DNA of 64,000 nt from positions 1 to 64,000 of the forward strand of contig JAYZEZ010000007.1 in the NCBI GenBank assembly GCA_036337015.1. Reading direction: 5' to 3'. Under the pieces are notes generated by a model. That model worked only from the letters and a program-made list of their open reading frames with translations, ran no database searches and was not told the origin of the DNA. Origin of the DNA: Casp-alpha2 sp036337015 (GTDB taxonomy: Bacteria > Pseudomonadota > Alphaproteobacteria > Rhodospirillales > Casp-alpha2). Below are positions 17,921 to 27,136 of this stretch, in pieces; the stretch's first letter is position 1, and the number at the start of each line of letters is the position of its first letter. Both the position numbers and the translations under genes were made by a program.

Positions 17921-18751
17921 ATGATTAAAACTAAAAATTCATCATCAAACCTTCAAGCCTCGTCTGTCAGCTCACCTGAGGAAGTGGCCCAAATGAGTGG
18001 AATCCAAAAATTCCTTTTTGACTACTCTTTTGACACAGAAACAACGGAACCTGAAAATAAAACGGTTGAACTAATAGATGAAGAAGAACAAGAAGAAATA
18101 ATCCCCACGTTTAGTGAAGAAGAAGTAGAGGCTGCTCGGAATGAAGCTTTTAAAAAAGGTAAAGAACAGGGTATTAATGAAACTACTGCTGCAAGAGAAC
18201 AAAGCCTTGTGGAAGCAATAGAAAAGCTTAAAGAACAGGTTGAGGATCTAAATAAATTACAAGAACAGATAGCTGAATCTACTCTTAACGATACTATCGA
18301 AATTGCAACTACAATTAATCGAAAATTGTTCCCAGCACTTAATGAACAAGGTGCTCTAAAAGAAATTGAAAATTTTGTTGTTGAGGCTTTGAGAAAAAAT
18401 CAAGAAGAGCCTAAGATCGACATTCGCATCCATCCCGACCTTGAGCCATTAATAAATGAACACATTAGCTCACTTTTGAATAAAGTTAACTATAGAGGTG
18501 AAATAGAAATTTTTGCTACTGAGGACGTCCCAATAGGTGATTGCCACATTGAATGGGAGTGTGGAGGAGCACAACGTGATACTGATAGCCTATGGAATGA
18601 AATTGATAAAATAATAGAATGCAATGTGCTAAAATTACCTAATATTAAAGATAAAGCTAACGAAGACATCGTAGCTAAAATAAATATTGATGAAGATAGT
18701 GACCCTAATTTAGAACCTGATCCTTTAGGCCAAGGAGGCAAAAATGGCTGA
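17921..18751 (+). CDS. fliH: Flagellar export ATPase regulator FliH (FlbE)
   Basis: This 276-residue protein is highly charged. It has a Glu-rich N-terminal region, a long helical stretch at ~65-120 (EEVEAARNEAFKKGKEQG) and a C-terminal FliH/HrpE-like domain (IDIRIHPDLEPLINEHI, then IPIGDCHIEWECGGA). FliH binds the FliI ATPase and the C-ring and feeds substrates to export. Its position between fliG and fliN equals Caulobacter flbE. It overlaps fliN by 8 bases, suggesting coupled translation. Confidence 0.85.
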   Translation: MIKTKNSSSNLQASSVSSPEEVAQMSGIQKFLFDYSFDTETTEPENKTVELIDEEEQEEIIPTFSEEEVEAARNEAFKKGKEQGINETTAAREQSLVEAIEKLKEQVEDLNKLQEQIAESTLNDTIEIATTINRKLFPALNEQGALKEIENFVVEALRKNQEEPKIDIRIHPDLEPLINEHISSLLNKVNYRGEIEIFATEDVPIGDCHIEWECGGAQRDTDSLWNEIDKIIECNVLKLPNIKDKANEDIVAKINIDEDSDPNLEPDPLGQGGKNG

Positions 18752-19154
18752 AGAAAAAGACTTAGAGTTGAACGAGTTAGAAGATGCAGAAACAGTTCCA
18801 CCAACAGACGACGATCAACAAGCTGAAGTCACTAAAAATGGAGATGAAAACGTTGAAGAAACATCTCTAGAAGCACAGGACTTGCAAGATATTGACTTGC
18901 CACGTTCGGCTGAATATCTAGAAGCTGTCTACGATATCCCAGTTCAGGTTTCCGCTGTGTTGGGAAAAACAACAATGCAAGTTAGCCAGCTGCTCAAGCT
19001 TGGTCGAGGTGCCGTCATAGAGTTGGACAGGAAAGTCGGTGAAGCAATAGATATTTATGTAAACAATCGACTTGTTGCACGCGGTGAAGTAGTTGTTGTT
19101 GAAGATCGACTTGGTGTAACGATGACAGAAATAATTAAAACAGACCTTCAATAA
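18744..19154 (+). CDS. fliN: Flagellar motor switch protein FliN
   Basis: This 136-residue protein has an acidic, Glu-rich N-terminal tail of ~50 residues and the SpoA/FliN domain behind it: YDIPVQVSAVLGKTTMQV, LKLGRGAVIELDRKVGEAIDIYVN and LVARGEVVVVEDRLGVTMTEI. FliN forms the lower C-ring and helps hold FliH and the switch. It starts inside the end of fliH. Confidence 0.95.
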   Translation: MAEEKDLELNELEDAETVPPTDDDQQAEVTKNGDENVEETSLEAQDLQDIDLPRSAEYLEAVYDIPVQVSAVLGKTTMQVSQLLKLGRGAVIELDRKVGEAIDIYVNNRLVARGEVVVVEDRLGVTMTEIIKTDLQ

Positions 19155-19175
19155 TCGGATAAATAGGCAAATATT

Positions 19176-19991
19176 ATGGCGGATGCAACAGCAGAACTTA
19201 GTATTAAGCGCGTACGGACTACAACAGACTTAGCTACTATCATTGGCATGGTGACTGGGTTTCTCTTTGTTATAGGAGCAATTTTTATTGGGGGTGCGCC
19301 AGGAAGTTTTTTTAATCCACCATCCATATTGATAGTTATTGGGGGCACCTTTGCAGTTACAACTGCATGCTTCTCTTTGAAAGAAATGCGAAGCACCTTG
19401 AGTGTTGTTATGCAGACTATCACATATTCTTTTCGCGATCCTGCCGATGCTGCAGTACAAGTTCTGAAACTTTCTTACTTAGCCCGCAAAGAAGGCGTGC
19501 TAGCACTTCAAAAACATCTAGATTCAATTAAAGCCGAGCCGTTTCTTCATAAAGGACTTTCTATGATTGTTGACGGCAACCCTGGCAAAGAAGTTGAGGC
19601 CATTTTAAGAAGAGAGATGCATTCTACTGTAATGCGGCATAGTAAAAGTACAAGTGTCTTAAGAAAATTAGGAGAATTTGCTCCTGCAATGGGACTTATT
19701 GGAACTTTGATTGGTCTAGTACAAATGTTGGCAAATCTAGATGATCCTTCAAGCATTGGCCCTGCCATGGCCGTAGCATTACTAACAACTTTCTACGGAG
19801 CCGTTTTAGCAAATATGGTTTTCTTGCCACTAGCTTCAAAGCTAGAAAGAAACTCTTCTGAAGAAACCATAGTAAACAATATCTATTTGATAGGTGTAGC
19901 TTCTGTTGGCCGCAAGGAAAACCCAAGACGCCTTGAAATGTTAATAAATAGCTTGCTGCCACCATCACAACGAATTCGTTATTTTGATTAA
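19176..19991 (+). CDS. motA: Flagellar motor stator protein MotA
   Basis: This 271-residue membrane protein has four predicted membrane segments (around residues 22-40, 48-65, 165-185 and 195-215). The conserved MotA block is GEFAPAMGLIGTLIGLVQML, with the conserved prolines, followed by GPAMAVALLTTFYGAVLAN. The loop between segments 2 and 3 contains the charged region that meets FliG. MotA and MotB form the proton channel that drives rotation; motB is not in this window. The stator gene lies inside the switch operon, between fliN and flbD. Confidence 0.93.
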   Translation: MADATAELSIKRVRTTTDLATIIGMVTGFLFVIGAIFIGGAPGSFFNPPSILIVIGGTFAVTTACFSLKEMRSTLSVVMQTITYSFRDPADAAVQVLKLSYLARKEGVLALQKHLDSIKAEPFLHKGLSMIVDGNPGKEVEAILRREMHSTVMRHSKSTSVLRKLGEFAPAMGLIGTLIGLVQMLANLDDPSSIGPAMAVALLTTFYGAVLANMVFLPLASKLERNSSEETIVNNIYLIGVASVGRKENPRRLEMLINSLLPPSQRIRYFD

Positions 19992-20002
19992 GATACATTC
20001 AG

Positions 20003-20019
20003 TCCATTAATTAAATGGA
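20003..20019 (+). other. Hairpin between motA and flbD
   Basis: TCCATT-AATTA-AATGGA is a perfect 6-bp inverted repeat that ends 7 bases before the AGGAG of flbD. It may tune flbD translation relative to motA. Confidence 0.3.
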
Positions 20020-20037
20020 TTGTTTAGGAGATTTGAA

Positions 20038-21381
20038 ATGCAGTTACTGATCATCGGCACCCTTGATGGCCAAATTGGTGCTGCAAGCCAAATGGCTATC
20101 CAACGTGGCGCTAAGGTTGAGCAAGTGGATACCATAGAAGATGGCCTGGCAACATTAAGAAGTGGCAAGAGTGCTGACTTAGCAATGATAGATGTGATGC
20201 TGGATGTTAGTCAGTTTATCAAATCACTAGGATCGGAACGAATTACAATTCCAGTAGTAGCTTGCGGCATTGGGAATGACACAAAAGCTGCAGTCAAGGC
20301 TATACGTGCTGGAGCGAAAGAATACGTACCCCTTCCACCGAGTACAGATTTAATTGCAGCTATCTTGGAAGCTGTTGCTGAAGAGAATCACGCAATAGTG
20401 CACAAAGATCCTCGCATGGCAGAAGTATTAAACATGGCTGAAAAAGTTGCTAACAGCACTGCTACGGTTTTAGTTTCTGGTTCTTCTGGTACAGGAAAAG
20501 AGCTAGTAGCCCGATACGTTCATGGTAAAAGTGATCGCAAAAGGAATCGCTTCGTTGCAGTTAACTGCGCTGCCATTCCTGAAAATCTGATGGAATCAGA
20601 GCTATTTGGACACGAGAAGGGTGCTTTCACAGGTGCCGTTGCACGTCGACTTGGTAAATTTGAAGAAGCCCAGGGAGGCACTCTCTTGCTGGATGAAATA
20701 AGTGAAATGGCATCCCATCTCCAAGCAAAACTTCTTCGTGCTATTCAAGAACGTGAAATAGATCGTGTAGGAGGAAGCAAACCAATACCTGTGGACGTCC
20801 GGATCATTGCAACCACAAATCGCGATATGGAAGATGAAGTAGCTAAGGGAAATTTCCGTGAAGATTTATTTTTTAGACTTAATGTGATTTCGCTAAAGAT
20901 ACCTTCTCTAAAGAATAGGCCGGCTGACATTCCCGTACTAGCCAATCATTTTATTAATAAATATTCGGAAGCTAACGCCTTACCTGTTTACCCACTCTCT
21001 ATAGATGCAAGCAAAATGCTAACTGATTACAATTGGCCTGGCAACGTAAGACAATTAGAAAACACTATACATAGAGCTGTATTGCTTGCGACTGGAAATG
21101 AAATTAGCCCAGAAGCGATCATTCTCGATGGCCCTAATAATGATCAAGATATAAATGACCTTACTACTGAAAGTAGGACTACTGGATTAGTAGGACGTAC
21201 AGTATCTGATGTTGAACGCGATCTAATTATTGATACCTTGGAGCATTGCCTTGGAAACCGCACTCATGCTGCAAATATATTAGGAATTTCCATCCGTACA
21301 TTGAGAAATAAGTTAAAACAATATGGTGAAAGTGGTTTTGCTGTGCCTATACCCGGAGAAACTGAGCGGCCATCTGTTTAA
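20038..21381 (+). CDS. flbD: Sigma-54-dependent flagellar activator FlbD
   Basis: This ~447-residue NtrC-family protein starts at the ATG at 20038, supported by AGGAG 8 bases before it; an earlier TTG lies in frame. The N-terminal receiver-like domain lacks the paired acidic residues of true receivers (LLIIGTLDGQ instead of the usual VDD), as in Caulobacter FlbD, but keeps an aspartate in MIDVMLD. The AAA+ core has Walker A GSSGTGKE, the sigma-54 contact loop ESELFGHEKGAFTGA and Walker B GGTLLLDEI. A FIS-type helix-turn-helix closes the protein (RTHAANILGISIRTLRNKL). It likely activates the hook genes and the radical SAM operon through the GCAA-N3-TTGC sites and binds before fliF. Confidence 0.9.
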   Translation: MQLLIIGTLDGQIGAASQMAIQRGAKVEQVDTIEDGLATLRSGKSADLAMIDVMLDVSQFIKSLGSERITIPVVACGIGNDTKAAVKAIRAGAKEYVPLPPSTDLIAAILEAVAEENHAIVHKDPRMAEVLNMAEKVANSTATVLVSGSSGTGKELVARYVHGKSDRKRNRFVAVNCAAIPENLMESELFGHEKGAFTGAVARRLGKFEEAQGGTLLLDEISEMASHLQAKLLRAIQEREIDRVGGSKPIPVDVRIIATTNRDMEDEVAKGNFREDLFFRLNVISLKIPSLKNRPADIPVLANHFINKYSEANALPVYPLSIDASKMLTDYNWPGNVRQLENTIHRAVLLATGNEISPEAIILDGPNNDQDINDLTTESRTTGLVGRTVSDVERDLIIDTLEHCLGNRTHAANILGISIRTLRNKLKQYGESGFAVPIPGETERPSV

Positions 21382-21429
21382 ATTTATTTAAATTAAATCA
21401 AGATTTTGACTTAAGGAACTGATACTACA

Positions 21430-23610
21430 ATGGCTGAAACTTCATCCACAGCATCCCCAGAACAAACAGCCGGACCGCCTACAACAACACCGGAAACTAT
21501 GCCTCCCGCTGCAGGGGGAGGTGAACCTGATTTTGAATTCACAGGATTGCTTAGGGATATTTCTAGGAGAAGCGATATACTGCTCGCGCTAGGTGTTATT
21601 GGTATTTTAATTATACTGATTCTACCAATGCCAAAGTGGGGCATGGATATAGCACTAGCGTTTTCTATAACATTTTCGGTAATGGTTCTAATGGTCACGC
21701 TATTTGTTGATAGACCTTTAGAATTTAGTGCGTTCCCTATGGTTCTCCTATTAGCTACTATGATCCGTTTGGCTCTTAACCTAGCTTCCACTCGCTTAAT
21801 CTTAGCAGATGGTCATTTAGGACCCGATGCGGCAGGCCAAGTAATCCAGGCATTTGGAGATTTTGTCATGAGTGGTAATTTTGTTATAGGAATCATCGTT
21901 TTTGGCATTCTTGTAATCGTTAACTTTGTTGTTATTACGAAAGGTTCTGGCCGCATAGCAGAAGTTTCCGCACGGTTTACTTTAGATGCAATGCCCGGCA
22001 AGCAAATGGCAATCGATGCTGATCTTTCAACGGGTTTAATTGATGAGGAAGAAGCTAAATTAAGGCGAAAAGAGTTAGAAGAGGAAAGCACCTTCTTTGG
22101 CGCTATGGATGGTGCAGCCAAGTTTGTTCGTGGAGATGCTATTGCGGGTATCTTTATCACGTTTATTAACATTATTGGTGGCATCATAATTGGCGTAGCA
22201 CAAAATGATCTTAGCTTCGGAGAAGCTGGTGAAGTCTATACTCGCTTAACAGTTGGTGATGGATTAGTATCTCAGATACCGGCTTTGATCGTTTCCACAT
22301 CTGCTGGCCTAGTAGTTACAAAAGCCGGAATCAGCGAGTCAACAGATAACGCGCTGTTCCGACAATTGGGAAGTCAGCCACGTGTTCTAGGGATGGTGGC
22401 ATTCCTAGCATTTTGTCTTGGAGTTCTTCCTGGCATGCCAGCTTTTCCATTCTTAGCTCTTTCAATATTAACTGGGGGTATTGCTTGGTTTATATCTCAT
22501 AAAAGGCAACAATTAAGAGAAGAAGAAATAAAGGAAATAGAAGAACGAGCAATCGATCCTGCAGGTGTTGCAGAGGAACCGATAGCCACAGCATTACGTA
22601 TTGATAATCTTAGGTTAGAATTAGGCTATGGTTTGCTTTCCTTAATCTCAGCTCCACTTGATGGACAAAAACTAACAGATCAAATTAAAGCGTTACGTCG
22701 CCAGATGGCTACCGACGTAGGGTTTGTGATGCCATCCGTCCGCATTCAAGACAACATGCAACTCGCAGCAAATAATTATTGTATTAGAGTAAAAGAAATA
22801 GAAGCAGGGCGAGGAGATCTTCGACCAAATATGCTTCTAGTAATGGACCCAAGAGGCGAAGACATTTCTTTAGCAGGTGAAAAAACGACAGAGCCGACCT
22901 TTGGGCTGCCTGCAATGTGGATCGAAGAATCTAATAAAGAAGAAGCACTTTTTCGGGGGTATACAGTAGTTGAGCCCGCCACCGTTATCACAACTCATAT
23001 AACGGAAGTCATAAAAGACAACATGGCTGAGCTATTGTCTTATACAGAAACCCAGAAGCTTCTAGATGATCTAGATAAAGAACAGCAAAAATTAATTTCC
23101 GAAATGATCCCGGCACAAATATCATTAGGCGGTATCCAAAGAGTTCTACAAAATCTTCTATCAGAACGTATCTCTATTCGGGATATGCCAACTATCCTTG
23201 AAGGAATATCCGAAGCTTGTGGCAATACCCGCAACGTAATGATGATTACGGAGCATGTACGTGCTCGTTTAGCTAGGCAGATCAGTGATTTTAATGCTAA
23301 TGACCAGGACTTTATTCCCCTAATCACATTATCCCCTCAATGGGAACAAGCATTTGCTGAATCTCTAATTGGAACGGATGATGACAAGCAATTATCAATG
23401 CAACCAACACGTTTGCAGGAATTTATTACAGCTGTGCGTAACACCTTTGAACGTCAAGCTATGATGGGAGAAGCTCCTGTACTCTTAACCAGCCCTACAA
23501 TACGTCCATTCGTACGTACGATTATTGAAAGATTTCGACCTATTACAGTTGTCATGTCACAAAATGAAATTCACCCAAAAGTAAAAATTAAAACAGTAGG
23601 TAGTATTTAA
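21430..23610 (+). CDS. flhA: Flagellar export apparatus protein FlhA
   Basis: This 726-residue protein has a membrane half with about eight segments (residues ~50-345) and a cytoplasmic half that docks chaperone-substrate complexes. Landmarks are the FHIPEP-family core: FPMVLLLATMIRLALNLASTR, KGSGRIAEVSARFTLDAMPGKQ and AIDADLSTGLIDEEEA. The C-terminal domain is complete and ends KVKIKTVGSI. FlhA is the central gate of flagellar type III export. It follows flbD by 48 bases. Confidence 0.96.
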   Translation: MAETSSTASPEQTAGPPTTTPETMPPAAGGGEPDFEFTGLLRDISRRSDILLALGVIGILIILILPMPKWGMDIALAFSITFSVMVLMVTLFVDRPLEFSAFPMVLLLATMIRLALNLASTRLILADGHLGPDAAGQVIQAFGDFVMSGNFVIGIIVFGILVIVNFVVITKGSGRIAEVSARFTLDAMPGKQMAIDADLSTGLIDEEEAKLRRKELEEESTFFGAMDGAAKFVRGDAIAGIFITFINIIGGIIIGVAQNDLSFGEAGEVYTRLTVGDGLVSQIPALIVSTSAGLVVTKAGISESTDNALFRQLGSQPRVLGMVAFLAFCLGVLPGMPAFPFLALSILTGGIAWFISHKRQQLREEEIKEIEERAIDPAGVAEEPIATALRIDNLRLELGYGLLSLISAPLDGQKLTDQIKALRRQMATDVGFVMPSVRIQDNMQLAANNYCIRVKEIEAGRGDLRPNMLLVMDPRGEDISLAGEKTTEPTFGLPAMWIEESNKEEALFRGYTVVEPATVITTHITEVIKDNMAELLSYTETQKLLDDLDKEQQKLISEMIPAQISLGGIQRVLQNLLSERISIRDMPTILEGISEACGNTRNVMMITEHVRARLARQISDFNANDQDFIPLITLSPQWEQAFAESLIGTDDDKQLSMQPTRLQEFITAVRNTFERQAMMGEAPVLLTSPTIRPFVRTIIERFRPITVVMSQNEIHPKVKIKTVGSI

Positions 23611-23640
23611 TAAACTAGATAGCCATAAGAGGCAAAATAG

Positions 23641-23754
23641 ATGACACCTCAAATATATAATCAATCACCGGAAAATCTTGAATATAGAATTAATTTAAAG
23701 ATTTTAATAGTAGCTAGTGATTTACTAGAAGAAGTCACGACTTTTAATGAATAA
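23641..23754 (+). CDS. Small ORF between flhA and flhG (37 codons)
   Basis: ATG at 23641 is preceded 8 bases away by AGAGG, and the ORF runs to TAA at 23754, overlapping the start of flhG by 8 bases. The product would have 37 residues and includes NLKILIVASDLLEEVTTFNE. I do not recognise it. It sits where many relatives carry flhF, so it may be a remnant, or an upstream ORF that couples translation to flhG. The good ribosome binding site and overlap argue that it is translated; the function is unknown. Confidence 0.4.
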   Translation: MTPQIYNQSPENLEYRINLKILIVASDLLEEVTTFNE

Positions 23755-24535
23755 GCCCATGTCTGCTAAAAAAAACAAGACCTCCAATGCTCGAACAAAA
23801 GCTAACAACATGATTGCAATAGCATCAGGTAAGGGTGGTGTAGGAAAGACATGGCTTTCTATTACTTTAGCTCATTACCTTGCTCAAACTGGTAATAAAA
23901 TACTTCTTTTTGACGGTGATCTAGGCCTTGCAAATCTCGATATTCAATTAGGCCTAACGCCTAAGCATGATTTAGGCAACGTTATTGCTGGAAAATTAAC
24001 ACTAAATCAAGCTATTACACGTTTTGAAGAAGGCGAGTTTGATATTCTTGCTGGCAGGTCAGGATCAGGTGGCTTAATAAACATAACTGCAAGTCGAATG
24101 AAAATCTTAAGCAATGATCTTCGAGTTCTAGCTGCTAACTATGATACTGTGCTTTTGGATTTAGGTGCTGGTGTTGAACGTACAGTTCAACAACTAACCA
24201 ATGGAGCCGGAAGCGTAATAGTAGTTATCAATGATGAGCCAACATCATTAACCGATGCTTATGCCTTTATAAAAGTTATGCAAACAGAGAGTCCTGGGTT
24301 AGAATTTCAAGTCGTCGCAAATGCCGTTAATTCCAAACGTGAGGGAGAACGAACTTACAACACCTTGCTCAAAGCCTGCGAGGGGTTTTTAAAGATCTCA
24401 CCACCACTTTTAGGCGTTATTCGACATGACAACAAAGTACCTATTGCCATCAGAAACCAGGCTTCTTTATTAACCCGTTATCCAAACACAGAGGCTGCCT
24501 CTGATGTTGAGCTTATAGGTAAAAAGCTTATTTGA
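23747..24535 (+). CDS. flhG: MinD-like ATPase FlhG (YlxH)
   Basis: This 262-residue protein is a deviant-Walker ParA/MinD-family ATPase: IAIASGKGGVGKTWLSITLA (P-loop), FDGDLGLANLDIQLG and DTVLLDLGAGVERTV. It resembles FlhG/FleN, which controls flagellar number and placement with the GTPase FlhF. No flhF is seen in the window. It starts inside the preceding small ORF and is followed directly by a FliK-like gene. Confidence 0.85.
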   Translation: MNKPMSAKKNKTSNARTKANNMIAIASGKGGVGKTWLSITLAHYLAQTGNKILLFDGDLGLANLDIQLGLTPKHDLGNVIAGKLTLNQAITRFEEGEFDILAGRSGSGGLINITASRMKILSNDLRVLAANYDTVLLDLGAGVERTVQQLTNGAGSVIVVINDEPTSLTDAYAFIKVMQTESPGLEFQVVANAVNSKREGERTYNTLLKACEGFLKISPPLLGVIRHDNKVPIAIRNQASLLTRYPNTEAASDVELIGKKLI

Positions 24536-24549
24536 TCTGGGGTGTCACC

Positions 24550-26274
24550 ATGTCCAAAGTAAACCCACCGTCACCACCTCCAACTACACAACCAGTTCAA
24601 TCAGGTGAACGTCTAAAAGCCGTTATCATTAATCCACAAGAGAGTTTTTCTAGGCAAATTTCTGTAGGGCTACGATTTAAAGCTGAAATAAATTCTAATT
24701 CACAAAAGGGTAATTATGATATCCAAACTCCTTTTGGGCGTGTCACAATACAAACTAAAACGAATTTACCTAATGTTGGCAACTTACAATTACAATTGAT
24801 TTCTAAAGGTAAACAGCTTCAATTATTGATTACAAAAATCAATGGCCTCCCACCATTGACAGCAATGCGAACTCTAGGGCTCTTACCAACCGTTAACAAA
24901 AACTCAAACGAAAAACCATTTTCTACAACTAAGACTAAAAATTTAACTAAGGATTCGCCTCAAGTTAATAAAATCAAAACTACGCCTAATTCAAGAATTA
25001 CAAAATTAATTATTGGAAGAAATTTAATTGCTACTTTATTAAACACGTCAACGAGCAATTCAACTATCAAGGCCCCTCTAACAAGGCCTTCAGAGATATT
25101 AGAAAAACCATATACGAAAGCAAATAGTCGACAGAAACGTTATTCGGTTCAAAGAGCACCTTCACTTCCTGCAATATCCACTAAAAGAACCACTGTTTCT
25201 CGACCAGCTAAATTGATACCTACAAAACCTAGCGATCTCAGCATCGCATCCCAAACATCAAAAAAGCATTTTTCGACCTCTGGAAGGACGAGACCTCTTC
25301 CAGGATGTCAGTTAAGTATTCGTATCATGGCATACCAGAATACTCCTGCACCCGGTGTCGTAGCACAAGAAAAAGCTGGGGGAGGCCATATAGTCGTTGG
25401 AAGCACTTTAACTGGAACGGTTATAGGCACGACCAAGATCACTAAACATCCTATTATACAGACCCATGTAGGCACTCTAACAATTGCCACGTCGACTTCC
25501 CTACCTACTGGAAGCCAAGTATCTTTTGAAGTTAAAGACTTTTTTAAGGACGGCACAAAATCAACTAATAATTTTAAGCTTAATGAACAAAATCCATCCC
25601 AGATACTAAATCGAGAATGGCCAGCATTACAGGAAGCCCTCCGTGTTTTAAAAGAAGTTAATCCAGCCGCTGCACAACAATTAACCCAAGCAGTATTACC
25701 TCACCCAGGTCCAGCATTGGGGGGTAACATTGTTTTTTTCCTTCTAGCTTTAACTAGTGGCAACCTATCACACTGGTTTGGCGACTTCCCTATACGCTCC
25801 CTAAAATTATATAAACCTGAATTATTAGAGCGGCTTAAAAAGGACTTCGGAGAAATTGAACGTATCAGTCATATCCCAAGTTCTAAAGAATGGCGTACAA
25901 TACTAATACCATTTCATGATGGGTTTGAAATCAATCCGTTAAAATTATCCATTAGGAACTTAGGCGAAGAAAAAAGAAAAGAATCACTAAATGATAAGGA
26001 TGCCACCAACTTTATTATTGATTTAAATATTAACAACTTAGGCCGCCTTCAACTTGATGGACTGGTGTACCGTGAAAAAAAACGTTTGGATTTAGTCGTA
26101 CGCACAAATATCAAGCTTTCAAAAAAAATTGAAGATGGCATTCGTGGCATCTTCCAAAATGCAAATGATGCAATCAATCTTATGGGAGGTGTCGTATTTC
26201 AATCTCCTCCATGTAATTTTATTGAAGCCACTGATAGCAGAATAACAAATCATCCAGATGGATTATTCGTTTAG
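24550..26274 (+). CDS. FliK-like C-terminal-domain protein, second copy in the window
   Basis: From the ATG at 24550 the product has ~574 residues; a TTG at 24532 is in frame and overlaps the flhG stop. The first ~250 residues are Lys/Thr/Ser/Pro-rich and poorly conserved. The last ~100 residues look like a FliK-type hook-length domain: FIIDLNINNLGRLQLDGLV, a basic middle, then IRGIFQNANDAINLMGGVVFQ. It is distinct from the FliK at 5958. It may act in export switching or filament assembly, but I cannot assign a precise role. Confidence 0.5.
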   Translation: MSKVNPPSPPPTTQPVQSGERLKAVIINPQESFSRQISVGLRFKAEINSNSQKGNYDIQTPFGRVTIQTKTNLPNVGNLQLQLISKGKQLQLLITKINGLPPLTAMRTLGLLPTVNKNSNEKPFSTTKTKNLTKDSPQVNKIKTTPNSRITKLIIGRNLIATLLNTSTSNSTIKAPLTRPSEILEKPYTKANSRQKRYSVQRAPSLPAISTKRTTVSRPAKLIPTKPSDLSIASQTSKKHFSTSGRTRPLPGCQLSIRIMAYQNTPAPGVVAQEKAGGGHIVVGSTLTGTVIGTTKITKHPIIQTHVGTLTIATSTSLPTGSQVSFEVKDFFKDGTKSTNNFKLNEQNPSQILNREWPALQEALRVLKEVNPAAAQQLTQAVLPHPGPALGGNIVFFLLALTSGNLSHWFGDFPIRSLKLYKPELLERLKKDFGEIERISHIPSSKEWRTILIPFHDGFEINPLKLSIRNLGEEKRKESLNDKDATNFIIDLNINNLGRLQLDGLVYREKKRLDLVVRTNIKLSKKIEDGIRGIFQNANDAINLMGGVVFQSPPCNFIEATDSRITNHPDGLFV

Positions 26275-26287
26275 GTAATTTTAAATT

Positions 26288-26698
26288 ATGGAAACCAACG
26301 AGCGTCGAGCATTACTTCATATCTCTAACAATCCAGATGAATCCATTGATTACTTAATTACCCTACAAGGTAGTTTCATTTCTAATGAGAATAATAAGCC
26401 TATAATTATTTCAATAAGCTATGTACCTGGCTTTTCAATCGTAAACCCAGATTCATTTAGGAGTTATTTAACAGCTTTATCTGAACAAAACTGGGAAAAT
26501 CTAGAGAATATCGCCACTACAATAATTGGAGATTTATCTAATCAGTTAGTATCCCGATGGATTTGCATCAAAGCAACAGCATCAGAGGGATTCTATCCAG
26601 GCCTTGGTCATCATGAAATTCTCATTGAAGACAGACAACCTGAATGGAGCAATCCGAATTTGTTATCACTTGGAAAAAATATCAAGAATTCTAGCTAG
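26288..26698 (+). CDS. Uncharacterised protein with weak QueF/T-fold-like pattern
   Basis: This 136-residue protein begins METNERRALL and lies 13 bases after the FliK-like gene, so it belongs to the flagellar operon by position. A segment (SISYVPGFSIVNPDSFRSYL, a helix, then IIGDLSNQLVSRWICIKA) recalls the strand-helix layout of QueF-type T-fold enzymes, where Y.P....ES.S...YL and DL appear. The catalytic Cys and Asp are not evident, so it is probably not a working nitrile reductase. Its stop overlaps the convergent fliJ stop by 8 bases. Confidence 0.45.
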   Translation: METNERRALLHISNNPDESIDYLITLQGSFISNENNKPIIISISYVPGFSIVNPDSFRSYLTALSEQNWENLENIATTIIGDLSNQLVSRWICIKATASEGFYPGLGHHEILIEDRQPEWSNPNLLSLGKNIKNSS

Positions 26699-27113
26699 AT
26701 TTCATCCGATAAACTTGCATCGCTAGTTCATCCATTTCAATTTTATCCTTACGATCTACTTCTTCTGCCAACTTCAAATCACGGGTTTCTTGCGCAATTT
26801 CAAACTTCTTCAATTCACGATATGATTCATCTAAACGATTTTTCGCTTCAGAAATTTTTCCTTCCATCTCCATTATACCAGAACGTAAATTGTTGCGATT
26901 CTGGAGAACATTAGCAGCGTAATTGCCATATAAAAACCCTGCTTCATTCGGTGAAGTTTGGACGGCTCGTTGCTCAATCTCAAGCTCCTTATTCAACCGC
27001 TGCAAACCATTTTCCAAATTTTCCAAAGATTTAAGAACATCACTTAACTCTCGACGACGTTCATCAACCATCCATTCATTAAGACGAATTAAAGAATTCA
27101 AACTCTTAGCCAT
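26691..27113 (-). CDS. fliJ: Flagellar export protein FliJ
   Basis: This 140-residue protein is almost entirely helical and coiled-coil, rich in Glu, Lys, Leu and Arg with heptad spacing, as expected for FliJ. FliJ inserts into the FliI hexamer and links it to FlhA. It lies 23 bases after fliI on the same strand. Identity rests on size, coiled-coil form and position more than on motifs. Confidence 0.78.
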   Translation of the reverse strand: MAKSLNSLIRLNEWMVDERRRELSDVLKSLENLENGLQRLNKELEIEQRAVQTSPNEAGFLYGNYAANVLQNRNNLRSGIMEMEGKISEAKNRLDESYRELKKFEIAQETRDLKLAEEVDRKDKIEMDELAMQVYRMKSS

Positions 27114-27136
27114 TGCCTTAAAAGTCCCAGTTATAT

